A DNA stretch of 17,500 nucleotides from Hepatocystis sp. ex Piliocolobus tephrosceles. Lineage: Eukaryota > Apicomplexa > Aconoidasida > Haemosporida > Plasmodiidae. Location: NCBI GenBank assembly GCA_902459845.2, contig CABPSV020000167.1, forward strand, positions 1 through 17,500, given 5' to 3'. Position 1 is the stretch's first letter, and the number at the start of each line of letters is the position of its first letter. This document shows positions 8,831 through 16,974 of this stretch, piece by piece. The notes beneath the pieces were generated by a model, which made no database searches, had not been told where the DNA came from, and saw only the letters and a program-made list of their open reading frames with translations. Both the position numbers and the translations under genes were made by a program.

Positions 8831-9277
8831 TAATAATCTGCCTAAATATATGCAAAAGTTGATGAAAAAGCAGTTTGCTTTTTAATGATATTTTTACAGT
8901 TGTAAGAAAAAAGCTATTGAAAAAACGTTTGACAGTTATAATTCATAATATATATGTTTAATTAATATCATGCACTTAGTCTGACAGTGTCACTCATCTA
9001 TTACAACAATGTATCCCGTCTATTCTAATTTTTTTCCCAAATGTGACAGTATGCAACAATATGTAACAATATTTTGAAATTTTTTTATTTTTATTTTTTT
9101 TATTTTCGAATTTGCTAAAAACGTAGTAGAAAAAAATAAATTAATAAACAAAGTGTAATAGGCACAAAACGAGTGTAAAAATAAAAAGTAGCACCCAAAA
9201 AAAAAAATAAAATAAAATAAAATAAAATAAAGTAAAACAAATAAAATAAAATAAAATAAAGTAAAACAAATAAAATA

Positions 9278-9370
9278 AATAAAACAAGAAAAACAAATAA
9301 AACAAGAAAAACAAATAAAACAAGAAAAACAAATAAAACAAGAAAAACAAATAAAACAAGAAAAACAAAT
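9278..9370 (+). repeat. 18-bp array abutting the glutaredoxin start codon
   Basis: Five identical copies of aataaaacaagaaaaaca (9278-9367), with a partial copy running to within 13 bases of the ATG. The period is a multiple of three and the repeat is open in the glutaredoxin frame (N-K-T-R-K-T), back to a TAA at 9257-9259, with no in-frame ATG in that stretch. Confidence 0.95.
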
Positions 9371-9382
9371 AAAACGAATAAA

Positions 9383-10366
9383 ATGAATAAATGGACTAAG
9401 TCGAATTTTATTTATTTATATGGTTGTGCTAATATATATACCATACACAAAAACCATTATAATTGTACAGACTTTAATAATCATAGTTATAATATAAAAA
9501 CCAATTTAAAATTGTTTAAAAATGTAGGCAAACAGTATGAAAACAAACACAGATCACAAAATGGTTCTACAATAATACTAATCGCTAAAACATGTACTAC
9601 AAATAAAGTAATTAGTGACAGTAAGAAAAAATTTAATAATATATTAAAAGAAAATATATTCGAAAAAAAAAGTATTTTAAACAAATTTCAAAAAATAAAC
9701 AATGAAAAGGAAAAAAGTATAATTTACGAAAAAAATCACAAATATATATCAACATACAATAAAAATATAAAGTTTAGTGACTTTAATACTAAAGCTTATA
9801 CATTTCTTTTAAATAAATTATTTAAGACGTTTTATGAAACAAAAATAATTGTAAGTTGCGAGGAGGCAAGTAATAATATAAAATTAAGCAATGGTATAAC
9901 CAGTAGTGCGGGTGAAAGACGGGATCAAAACATTTATCACAATGGGAGTAGTAACGTAAATAGCGACATAAATAGTGACATAAATAACGACATAAATAAA
10001 GATAAAGAAAGTTGTAGTAAAGATGAAAACGAACCACCAGTTGTCGAGTTAAATGAAGATATGATAAAACTAATTGAAAGCATATTGAAAAAACAAAAAT
10101 TGGTTTTATTTATGAAAGGAACAGCATTAAATCCTTTTTGCAAATACAGTAAACAAGCAATATATATTTTAAAATTAAATAATGTAAAGATAATACATAC
10201 GGTTAATATTTTAGAAAATGAAGATTTGAAAAAGGCTTTAAAAATTTACTCAAACTGGCCTACATTTCCACAGTTATATGTTAATGGAAAATTTATAGGA
10301 GGAATAGACAAAATACAAGAGTTACATGATAACAACGAATTAAAAAACATATTAGCACAGTTATGA
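9383..10366 (+). CDS. GLP3: Monothiol glutaredoxin-like protein, CKYS active site (GLP3-type)
   Basis: 327 residues, single exon, first ATG after the in-frame stop at 9257-9259. The C-terminal ~100 residues (226-327) are a glutaredoxin fold of the Grx5/monothiol class. Visible marks are the glutathione-contacting Lys in K245-G-T, the active site C253-K-Y-S256 eight residues later, N-W292-P-T-F-P296 with the cis-proline, and G306-G-I-D309 near the end. The usual monothiol motif is CGFS; CKYS is the variant I recall being reported for P. falciparum GLP3. This class generally binds glutathione and Fe-S clusters rather than acting as a dithiol reductase; the role here is inferred. Residues 1-225 are an Asn/Lys-rich extension without a recognised domain, including an INSDINNDINKD-type tract. 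It could hold an organelle transit peptide, but no clear signal peptide is visible. Confidence 0.92.
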   Translation: MNKWTKSNFIYLYGCANIYTIHKNHYNCTDFNNHSYNIKTNLKLFKNVGKQYENKHRSQNGSTIILIAKTCTTNKVISDSKKKFNNILKENIFEKKSILNKFQKINNEKEKSIIYEKNHKYISTYNKNIKFSDFNTKAYTFLLNKLFKTFYETKIIVSCEEASNNIKLSNGITSSAGERRDQNIYHNGSSNVNSDINSDINNDINKDKESCSKDENEPPVVELNEDMIKLIESILKKQKLVLFMKGTALNPFCKYSKQAIYILKLNNVKIIHTVNILENEDLKKALKIYSNWPTFPQLYVNGKFIGGIDKIQELHDNNELKNILAQL

Positions 10367-10373
10367 AAAGGTA

Positions 10374-10404
<31 letters not shown>

Positions 10405-10606
10405 CAATTCTTTTATGAAGAGCAAGCTACAATAATATTTCTGTTTATATTATATTATAATATATGTATATGATATGTATTGCATATTTCATTTAATAAA
10501 TATTTGATCTATACAAAAAAAAAAAAAAAAAAAAAAAAAAAGGAAGATAGGGAACCGAGTTTGTACTATTTCATTTTATTATAGTGCATAAAATTTTACC
10601 TATTTG

Positions 10607-10704
10607 TATTATTGTATTTGTATTATTGTATTTGTATTATTGTATTTGTATTATTTTATTTGTATTATTTTATTTGTATTATTGTATTTGTATTATTGTT
10701 ATTG
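10607..10704. repeat. 14-bp minisatellite
   Basis: Seven consecutive 14-bp units of tattattgtatttg. Copies 4 and 5 share a G-to-T change and the last copy is diverged. It lies in the 3' flank of the glutaredoxin gene. Confidence 0.93.
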
Positions 10705-10951
10705 TTACTATTATTATTTATTTTATTCATCCGTTTTTTAAATTCGGGTTTGTCCGTTTCACTTAGTCAATTATATTTTTTGTAACTTGTTTGTTCGCTT
10801 CATTGGATGTTTAACTACTTATTCAATCACTCACTTAACTCGCTTTACTTTTTAAGCTCATAACTTTTGGAACAGTGTGAATTCCGCAAAAAAATAAAAT
10901 AAAATTGTCTACCCCAAACAATGTACACAGTTTACACAATTATATAGCGAT

Positions 10952-11077
10952 ATGTTACTAGCATTTAGTTTTTTATGCAATTTAAAAATGTTAATTACTA
11001 AAAACAAAAATAGTTCAAATGTTTTTATGGTCTTACATAAATCAAATGAAAAAATAGTAAACGAAATAAATAGATAA
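10952..11077 (+). other. Possible small open frame of 41 codons
   Basis: ATG at 10952 to TAA at 11075-11077 encodes 41 residues with a hydrophobic start (MLLAFSFLCNLK) and a polar remainder. Local composition is less A+T-skewed than the surroundings. No similarity recognised; a chance open frame is at least as likely as a gene. Confidence 0.12.
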
Positions 11078-11259
11078 GCACAATAAAATATGTAAGTAAA
11101 AAATAAATAATAATAATCATAAAAAAAAAAAAACAGCTAAGTGAAAAAATAGTAACATCCATAATAATAAAACAACAAATACATCATTAGAAAAGTGTAA
11201 AAGAAGTGTATAGCTATTTTCTCTAAAAAAACTATTTGAATTAAACGTATTTTTTAATG

Positions 11260-11325
11260 TAGGATTAATGTAGGATTAATGTAGGATTAATGTAAGATTA
11301 ATGTAAGATTAATGTAAGATTAATG
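11260..11325. repeat. 11-bp minisatellite
   Basis: Six 11-bp units: three of taggattaatg, then three of taagattaatg. The block structure shows a point change followed by local duplication. Confidence 0.93.
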
Positions 11326-11334
11326 TAGGAGGTC

Positions 11335-11365
<31 letters not shown>

Positions 11366-11376
11366 AAAATTATAAA

Positions 11377-11507
11377 ATGAACGACATGTACAACATAAAC
11401 TGCGTGAACAACATGAAAAGCATTGAACGTAATAATGTTAAATAAAAGCGTTCACTTGTTTTTATTTATTTTTTATTTTTTTATCCATTTTTTTATTTTT
11501 ATTTTTA

Positions 11508-11538
<31 letters not shown>

Positions 11539-11617
11539 TTTATTTTTTTTTTTTTTGCTTTTTTTTTCTTTGACAGCTACAAAAAAAAATATTAACAATT
11601 CAGGTAAAATTTTATAA
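11377..11617 (+). other. Possible two-exon micropeptide gene or spliced noncoding RNA
   Basis: Exon 1 would be 11377-11428 (ATG, 17 codons plus one base), notably richer in G+C than its surroundings. A donor (C|GTAATA) starts a 148-base intron with a long pyrimidine tract and the acceptor ttctttgacag at 11576. Exon 2, 11577-11617, continues in frame to TAA. Total 93 coding bases, 30 residues. A second donor-like CAG|GTAAAA lies inside exon 2 at 11604. No homology recognised; this rests only on composition and splice consensus. Confidence 0.2.
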
Positions 11618-11676
11618 AAATAAACCATAAAATAAAATGTTCATATGGATAGCTATATTATGTGCTATGTAATAGC

Positions 11677-11718
<42 letters not shown>

Positions 11719-11741
11719 ACGAATTGGTATATGAACAGATA

Positions 11742-12942
11742 TTAAAAGAGCAAATTAAACAAATCATAAGGAAACAATTTCCAAACAATGTGATTTTTTT
11801 TAGGAATGTAAAAATGAAAGAAGTCGTTATATTTTTCAAAAAATTGTGGTAAATATTCATTGTAAATCATTTTATCACCATAAACTAAACTTGACTCAGG
11901 TACATATGCAAAATGAAAGTTTTCACCGTCCGTATTTTTTGTCTGATCAGTATTTATTTCATAATAAATTCCTTCTTCATTGTTTGTTTTGTAGAAATAT
12001 TGTTTTGTGTTTCTGTTATTATTACTATTGGTACTAATATTTTTTATAATATTTTCGTGTATGTTGCTATTATCTTTTTTTGTGCTTGAGTGATCACTTG
12101 TTTGTTCTTGTGTTTTTTCGTGTATTTTTTCGTGCTTTTTTTCATGCTCTTTTTCATGCTCTTTTTCATGTGTTTTTTCGTGCTTTTTTTCGTGTGTTTT
12201 TTCGTGCTTTTTTTCATGCTTTTTTTCGTGCTTTTTTTCGTGCTTTTTTTCGTGCTTTTTTTCGTACATTTTTTCGTACATTTTTTCGTACATTTTTTCG
12301 TACATTTTTTCCTGTTTTTTTTTGTGTGTTTTATTTCGACTATCACTATCTCCACCTTTATTAGTACCATTTTTATTATTAATTAAGATAAGATAGTGAA
12401 CTTTGTTTTGCAATTCAGATGAATGTTCAGAAAAAAACTTATTTTTCCAATCAACTGGAGCAAAGCATTTATAATCCCAACTAACTACAACAGCTTCATA
12501 ATTCCAATACTTATGTCTCACTACATTACCAACATGAAAAACAGGATTATTTTTATATACTCTTTTTCTTACATAATTACCTAAACCAAAATCATAAATT
12601 TTACTAAATTCAATTTTTTTATAATTAGGTACTGCTTCAAAGGTTAACATATTTTTGTTTTTAAGTATCTTCGGTTTTAATTTATAAAATTCGTATAAAT
12701 ATAATTTATCTTCTATACTTATGTATTGATCATCTTTCACATTATATATATTATCATTTTTATCATTACCCATATCATCATTTTTATCATCACTTATATC
12801 ATTACTCATATCATCATTTTTATCATCATTTTTATCATTACTCATATCATCATTTTTATCATCACTCATATCATAACTATGTATGTTATTATTTTTGTTC
12901 ATGTTATAATTATAATTATATTTGTTTCCAATTTTAAAGGGA

Positions 12943-13015
<73 letters not shown>

Positions 13016-15593
13016 CCATTTGTTCCATTTGTTCCATTTGTTGTAATGAATTTTCAGTTTGATCAAATAAAGAATTATAAATACTATTTTGAGAAGAATA
13101 TCCTTGAAATTGTGAGCTAGCAGCATATAAATTTTTAAAACATTTTATAACTTTTTTATCAGATTTTACTGGTGTATGTAATATTGGATGAGCACATAAA
13201 AAAGGCGATGTAATATGGATATAGTAATGACATTCTGTTGTTTGAAAAACATTAAGAATACTTGTATTCATTTTATTTTTATGATGTAAAGAGCAATCAA
13301 AATAAATAGTCGTTATATAATAATAGAACTGATTTAATGAATCTTTACATATTCCACCTTTCAAATCAAATGCTAAAACTTTGTAAAATTTATATGAATT
13401 AATTTTTAATAGCTCATCTGGTTTATCCATTATATATACACTCATATAAGGTATTTGATTAACCGAAAATGAGAAATAAGGTGAATATAAATTTATAAAT
13501 GATGTATTATGAAATAGATTTAGTGAAGATAATATGTTAGGTAAATGATGTAAGTTTGGTATTTCTGGAAATTCGTTAGAGCCAGGTGTAGGAATTGTAA
13601 TTGAACTAAATAGACTGTTTGAATTGTTTTCGCCTATATTGGTGGTATTTATGGTGTTGCTACTGTTTCCGGTACTTGTGGTGGTACCACTATTTGTGCC
13701 ACTAGAAGTACCACTAGAAGTACCACTACTTGTGCTAGTACCTGTAGTCTTACCCGGATCAATACTAGTGCCTGCAACGACATTTGCGCCGACCAGCGTA
13801 TGTGAAGAACGTTGCACATGCGATGAAACTGGCGGATATTCATGAGGTATATTAGCATAATTTTTGTGTATACTACTACCACTGCTATTACTGCTATTAC
13901 TGCTATTACTGCTATTACTGCTATTACTGCTATTACTGCTATTACTGCTATTACTGCTATTACTGCTATTACCACTGCTATTACCACTGCTATTACCACT
14001 GCTATTACTACTACCATTGCTATTACTACTACCACTGCTATTACTACTACCACTGCTATTACTACTACCACTGCTATTACTACTACCACTTGTTACTGAA
14101 ATGTTGCCACTTTTTATTACATGCTGATGCTGTGTAAAAAAATTACTACTTTTTAGTAATTCCTGTTTTTTTTTTTTTAAAATATTTTCTACATTTTTTT
14201 TCATCATAAATTCTGTTTTGGATACTGGAAAAATATCATAAGTTTTTTCAAAAAATGGAATTCCTTCATTTATAGAAACATAGGAAGAGCCTAATGAAAT
14301 AATTGGATCTTTTATTTTTCCATTTTCATCTTTTTTATATTTTACGACACTATAAGGTAAACAAATTTCATAAATATAATCCTCTTCATCTTTTATAAAA
14401 TTAAAACATTTATTCATTAAATTTTTAACTAAATAATGATTAGGTGGGTTTATTTTATTAGTATAATCACAAAATAAATAAGCACTTAAAGTAATACGAT
14501 ATACATTTTTTATATTTGGATAATATGCATTAATATTTTCATTCATTTTATTTTTTAATGCTGTATAATAATTATTGTTATATGTATAAAATGAAAAAGT
14601 TTTAAAAAAATAAGCTTCATTAGATTTTATTTTATTTAAAATAATATTATAAAGTTTTGTTATGTTTAAATTTGTGTATAAATATATTTGAAAAAATAGA
14701 GGATAATAATTCCTATCTAATAATTCAAAACTATTTATTCTTAAATTATTATTACCACATATATATAATACTTCAAAAAAATTAATATTATCTGTATAAT
14801 ATTGTACAATTGTATTATTCGAAAATAATAAATCTAAACCGTTTATATAATTCGAAATGGATAAAACTTTTTTTATTTTTATTTTTTTATTACTAGATTT
14901 GTTGAATGGAGAATAGTCATTTATAATAAATGATATAAATTTATTTAAACATATTTTTAATACATTTTCATTATTATAAAAATAATCAACACATGTATTG
15001 TTAATAGTCATCATCTTTCCTTTAATAATATGTTCTTTTAATGATGTTTCTTCATTTATGTTTTTATATACTCTATTTTTATGGTATACATTAAATTTAT
15101 ATTTATAAAATATATAATCATACAATTTTTGAAAATTACAAGTAAATATTTTATTTTTTTCAAGACCATTATTAATACGGTTAGTAGTAGTAATAGTAGT
15201 AGTAATAGTAGTAGTACCACTACTGATGTCATTATTTACTATTCCCTCATCTTGTAACAACAATTTATAATTAGTATTATCGCTTTCATATTTTAAAATA
15301 TAATTTGTATTTAATTTTTCTTCTAAATAATTATTAATATCATTAATATTTAAATTTTTAAAAATGTTATAATCTTCCTGACATGTCAGCTCATTTTTAT
15401 TATCATATTGTTCATTATTTAATAAACATAAAAATGCATCTTGTCCGACAGTTATGTTGGTATATTTTAGTGAATTATTCAAACTGATTAACTCACTCGG
15501 TATACTATAATCTAACTGTATTTCATATTTTTTATTTAAAAAGCATATACATAATAATATGTTTAGTGTAATTATTACAATATATATAAACAT
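11742..15593 (-). CDS. cg1: Secretory MRH-domain (OS-9/erlectin-like) and YccV/HspQ-like domain fusion; candidate Cg1 orthologue
   Basis: 1,283 residues, single exon, ATG at 15591-15593. Residues 1 to about 19 are a hydrophobic signal peptide ([18 protein letters not shown]). An MRH (mannose-6-phosphate-receptor homology) domain of OS-9 type spans about 390-805. Its first half has C396 and Y-E-I-C411 with a following LGSS; its second half has G-G-I-C749, F-D-C767, E787-C788-H-Y-Y and F-L-C800-A-H-P, matching the SC-Y...LC-HP signature of OS-9. A Ser/Asn/Gly/Thr-rich insert separates the halves. Then come poly-Gln (23), Asp/Lys/Asn repeats, and from about 1019 to the C-terminus a YccV/HspQ-like domain resembling that of FBXO21: [26 protein letters not shown] and F-Y-I-P, itself interrupted by a KHEK repeat (about 1085-1162). 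There is no KDEL-type tail. Domain calls are by eye. The Cg1 name is inferred only from gene order and size. Confidence 0.88.
12108..12312 (-). repeat. 12-bp in-frame array, KHEK/MYEK repeat
   Basis: About sixteen 12-bp units encode tetrapeptides YEKM, then [12 protein letters not shown] and IHEK. The array is a highly charged insert inside the YccV-like domain, between its Y-L-I-L-I strand and A-Y-V-P-E segment. Confidence 0.95.
12745..12885 (-). repeat. Asp/Lys/Asn-rich array, DDKNDDMSN repeat
   Basis: Fifteen-base modules encoding DDKND and DDMSN/NDISD alternate irregularly, giving about 45 mostly acidic residues upstream of the YccV-like domain. Confidence 0.9.
12945..13037 (-). repeat. 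Poly-glutamine tract with MEQ repeats
   Basis: Twenty-three consecutive CAA codons (12945-13013 on the reverse strand), preceded in the protein by three Gln-Met-Glu units. It is a pure trinucleotide run and so likely length-polymorphic. Confidence 0.97.
13875..14094 (-). repeat. Asn-Ser-Ser / Gly-Ser-Ser array inside the MRH domain
   Basis: About 72 residues of SNSSGS then NSSG and NSS units, encoded by AATAGCAGT repeats. By my count it creates about sixteen N-S-S sequons plus one N-G-S. A second Ser/Thr/Gly stretch (SGTSSGT units) follows in the protein near 13670-13740. Confidence 0.93.
15181..15235 (-). repeat. Short Thr/Ile trinucleotide tract
   Basis: Repeated ACT/ACTATT codons encode a [17 protein letters not shown] segment of about 18 residues in the N-terminal third of the MRH/YccV protein. 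Confidence 0.8.
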
Positions 15594-15641
15594 TTTATCA
15601 CATTTCGCGTTTTATACTTTTCATTTTGCAATATACAGATG

Positions 15642-15670
<29 letters not shown>

Positions 15671-15676
<6 letters not shown>

Positions 15677-15766
15677 ATATTTTCATATACACATATATAT
15701 ATATTATTATATTTTCATATACACATATATATATATTATTATATTTTCATATACACATATATATAT
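15671..15766. repeat. 32-bp tandem repeat in (AT)n context
   Basis: Three identical 32-bp units, each starting attattatattttcatatac and ending in alternating AT, at 15671, 15703 and 15735. Degenerate TTTTACATACAC units continue to about 15840. It sits 80-250 bp upstream of the MRH/YccV start codon, in the probable 5' UTR or core promoter. Confidence 0.9.
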
Positions 15767-16046
15767 ATTTTTACATACACATACGTATACATATATTTTT
15801 ACATACACCTACATATACACCTACACATATACATACATATATTTTTTTAATTATTCATAATTTAAAAACAAATTGCACAATATAAAAATATATGGACAAT
15901 TTTTAATGCTGAAGCAACATGTCCTTCAAAATGAGCAGACATATTGTGATAATTTTAACCTTCTCACAATTTTGTCCTTATAATTTTATTAATTAAATTA
16001 TTTTTTAAAAATATAATAATTTTACAATTTTTATCCGTTTTTGGAG

Positions 16047-16085
<39 letters not shown>

Positions 16086-16371
16086 ATCTCTTTACTGTTT
16101 ATATACTGCACAAGTTTTATTAATGGATTAAAGTTTATGATTAAGATGGGTTAAAAAAAAAAAAAAAAAAATGAATGAAAATGAAAATGAAATAATAATA
16201 AATGAATGAACGAATAGAAAAACAAATAAAATATTGTAAACGATTTGAAATATATTTATGTACACCTAAAATGTAGATTTTATATAAAACTTACTGTTTC
16301 TATATATATGTTTATTTATTTAATTATTTTTAAATGTATAAAAGCAAGATACTTTTGAGGGGAGTTGGGCT

Positions 16372-16411
<40 letters not shown>

Positions 16412-16680
16412 GTTGAGTGTTTTTACATGGCTCATAAGAAAATTAATATATAATATATACGTAAAGTACAACAATAATTTTTTTTTAACAGCTACATCAT
16501 TCACTCGTGTTAATATATAAATAATATATATATACATATATATATATATACATATATATATATATTATTTATATGTAAGTACGCAATTACATTTATAATA
16601 TTAACCCAGTTACAATATAACAAATATATAAACCATTTTTTTTTATTTAGTTAAATTTTTTTTTAAAGTAAATTTTTTAT

Positions 16681-16740
16681 TTTTATTTTCATTCCTATTT
16701 TTATTTTCATTCCTATTTTTATTTTCATTTTTATTTTTTT
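16681..16740. repeat. 18-bp pyrimidine-rich array
   Basis: Two to three units of cattcctatttttatttt, with T-rich degenerate copies on either side, immediately preceding the G-rich purine island at 16744. Confidence 0.8.
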
Positions 16741-16911
16741 TATGGAGGAAGGAGGGAGGAGAAATTATAAAAATGTTTTTACATATCATAGATTTTTAAA
16801 AAATATCCTAAGTTTGTATGATTTTCACCGTAGCATTTATGAATCCGTTCATGCATATACATAAATATATACAAAAGTTCACATGACTATTTATTACTAC
16901 TATTATTATTT

Positions 16912-16912
<1 letters not shown>

Positions 16913-16973
<61 letters not shown>
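16913..16973. repeat. 61-base poly-T run
   Basis: An uninterrupted run of 61 T on the + strand (poly-A in the sense of the MRH/YccV gene), the longest homopolymer in the window. The exact length may be affected by sequencing or assembly. Confidence 0.9.

Positions 16974-16974
<1 letters not shown>

Larger units (their letters stand above)
8129..9382. other. Spacer between the giant gene and the glutaredoxin gene
   Basis: Holds the 3' UTR of the giant gene and the promoter/5' UTR of the glutaredoxin gene. Contents in order: the tail of the 14-bp array, a poly-A run at 8264-8284, an (AT/AC) microsatellite at 8285-8327, two perfect inverted repeats (8385-8417 and 8496-8544), A-rich sequence to about 8575, a 20-bp minisatellite (8661-8830), a stretch of mixed composition without a long open frame (8831-9060), then A-rich AAAAT arrays (9204-9277) and an 18-bp array up to the start codon. 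I see no RNA gene here. Confidence 0.85.
10367..11741. other. Spacer between the convergent glutaredoxin and MRH/YccV genes
   Basis: Shared 3' flanks. It contains (TA)n at 10374-10399, 27 A at 10515-10541, a 14-bp array (10607-10704), a stretch of less biased composition (10740-11080) with a 41-codon open frame, an 11-bp array (11260-11325), a TAA microsatellite (about 11336-11352), a relatively G+C-rich patch (11377-11428) that looks like a mini-exon, a pyrimidine tract ending in ttctttgacag (11460-11576), and 35 T at 11679-11713. Confidence 0.8.

Noticed and set aside
11714..11851. Forward open frame (starting near QNELVYEQ) that looks coding
   Set aside because: It is the complement of the last 36 codons of the MRH/YccV gene, whose FYIP and FPYD residues fit the YccV family. 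The frame also does not join in phase to the upstream mini-exons.
11742..12560. Hemimethylated-DNA-binding function for the YccV-like domain
   Set aside because: That label comes from early work on the bacterial protein. The FBXO21-like form and the signal peptide argue against a DNA role here.
13649..14127. Leu-, Ile/Thr- and Val/Ile-rich repeat frames on both strands
   Set aside because: Shadows of the NSS array of the MRH/YccV gene; the long reverse-strand frame with a signal peptide and domains is the real one.
15559..15885. Ile/Tyr/His-rich forward frames of 73-108 codons
   Set aside because: Produced by (AT)n and the 32-bp array; overlap the promoter and start of the reverse-strand gene.
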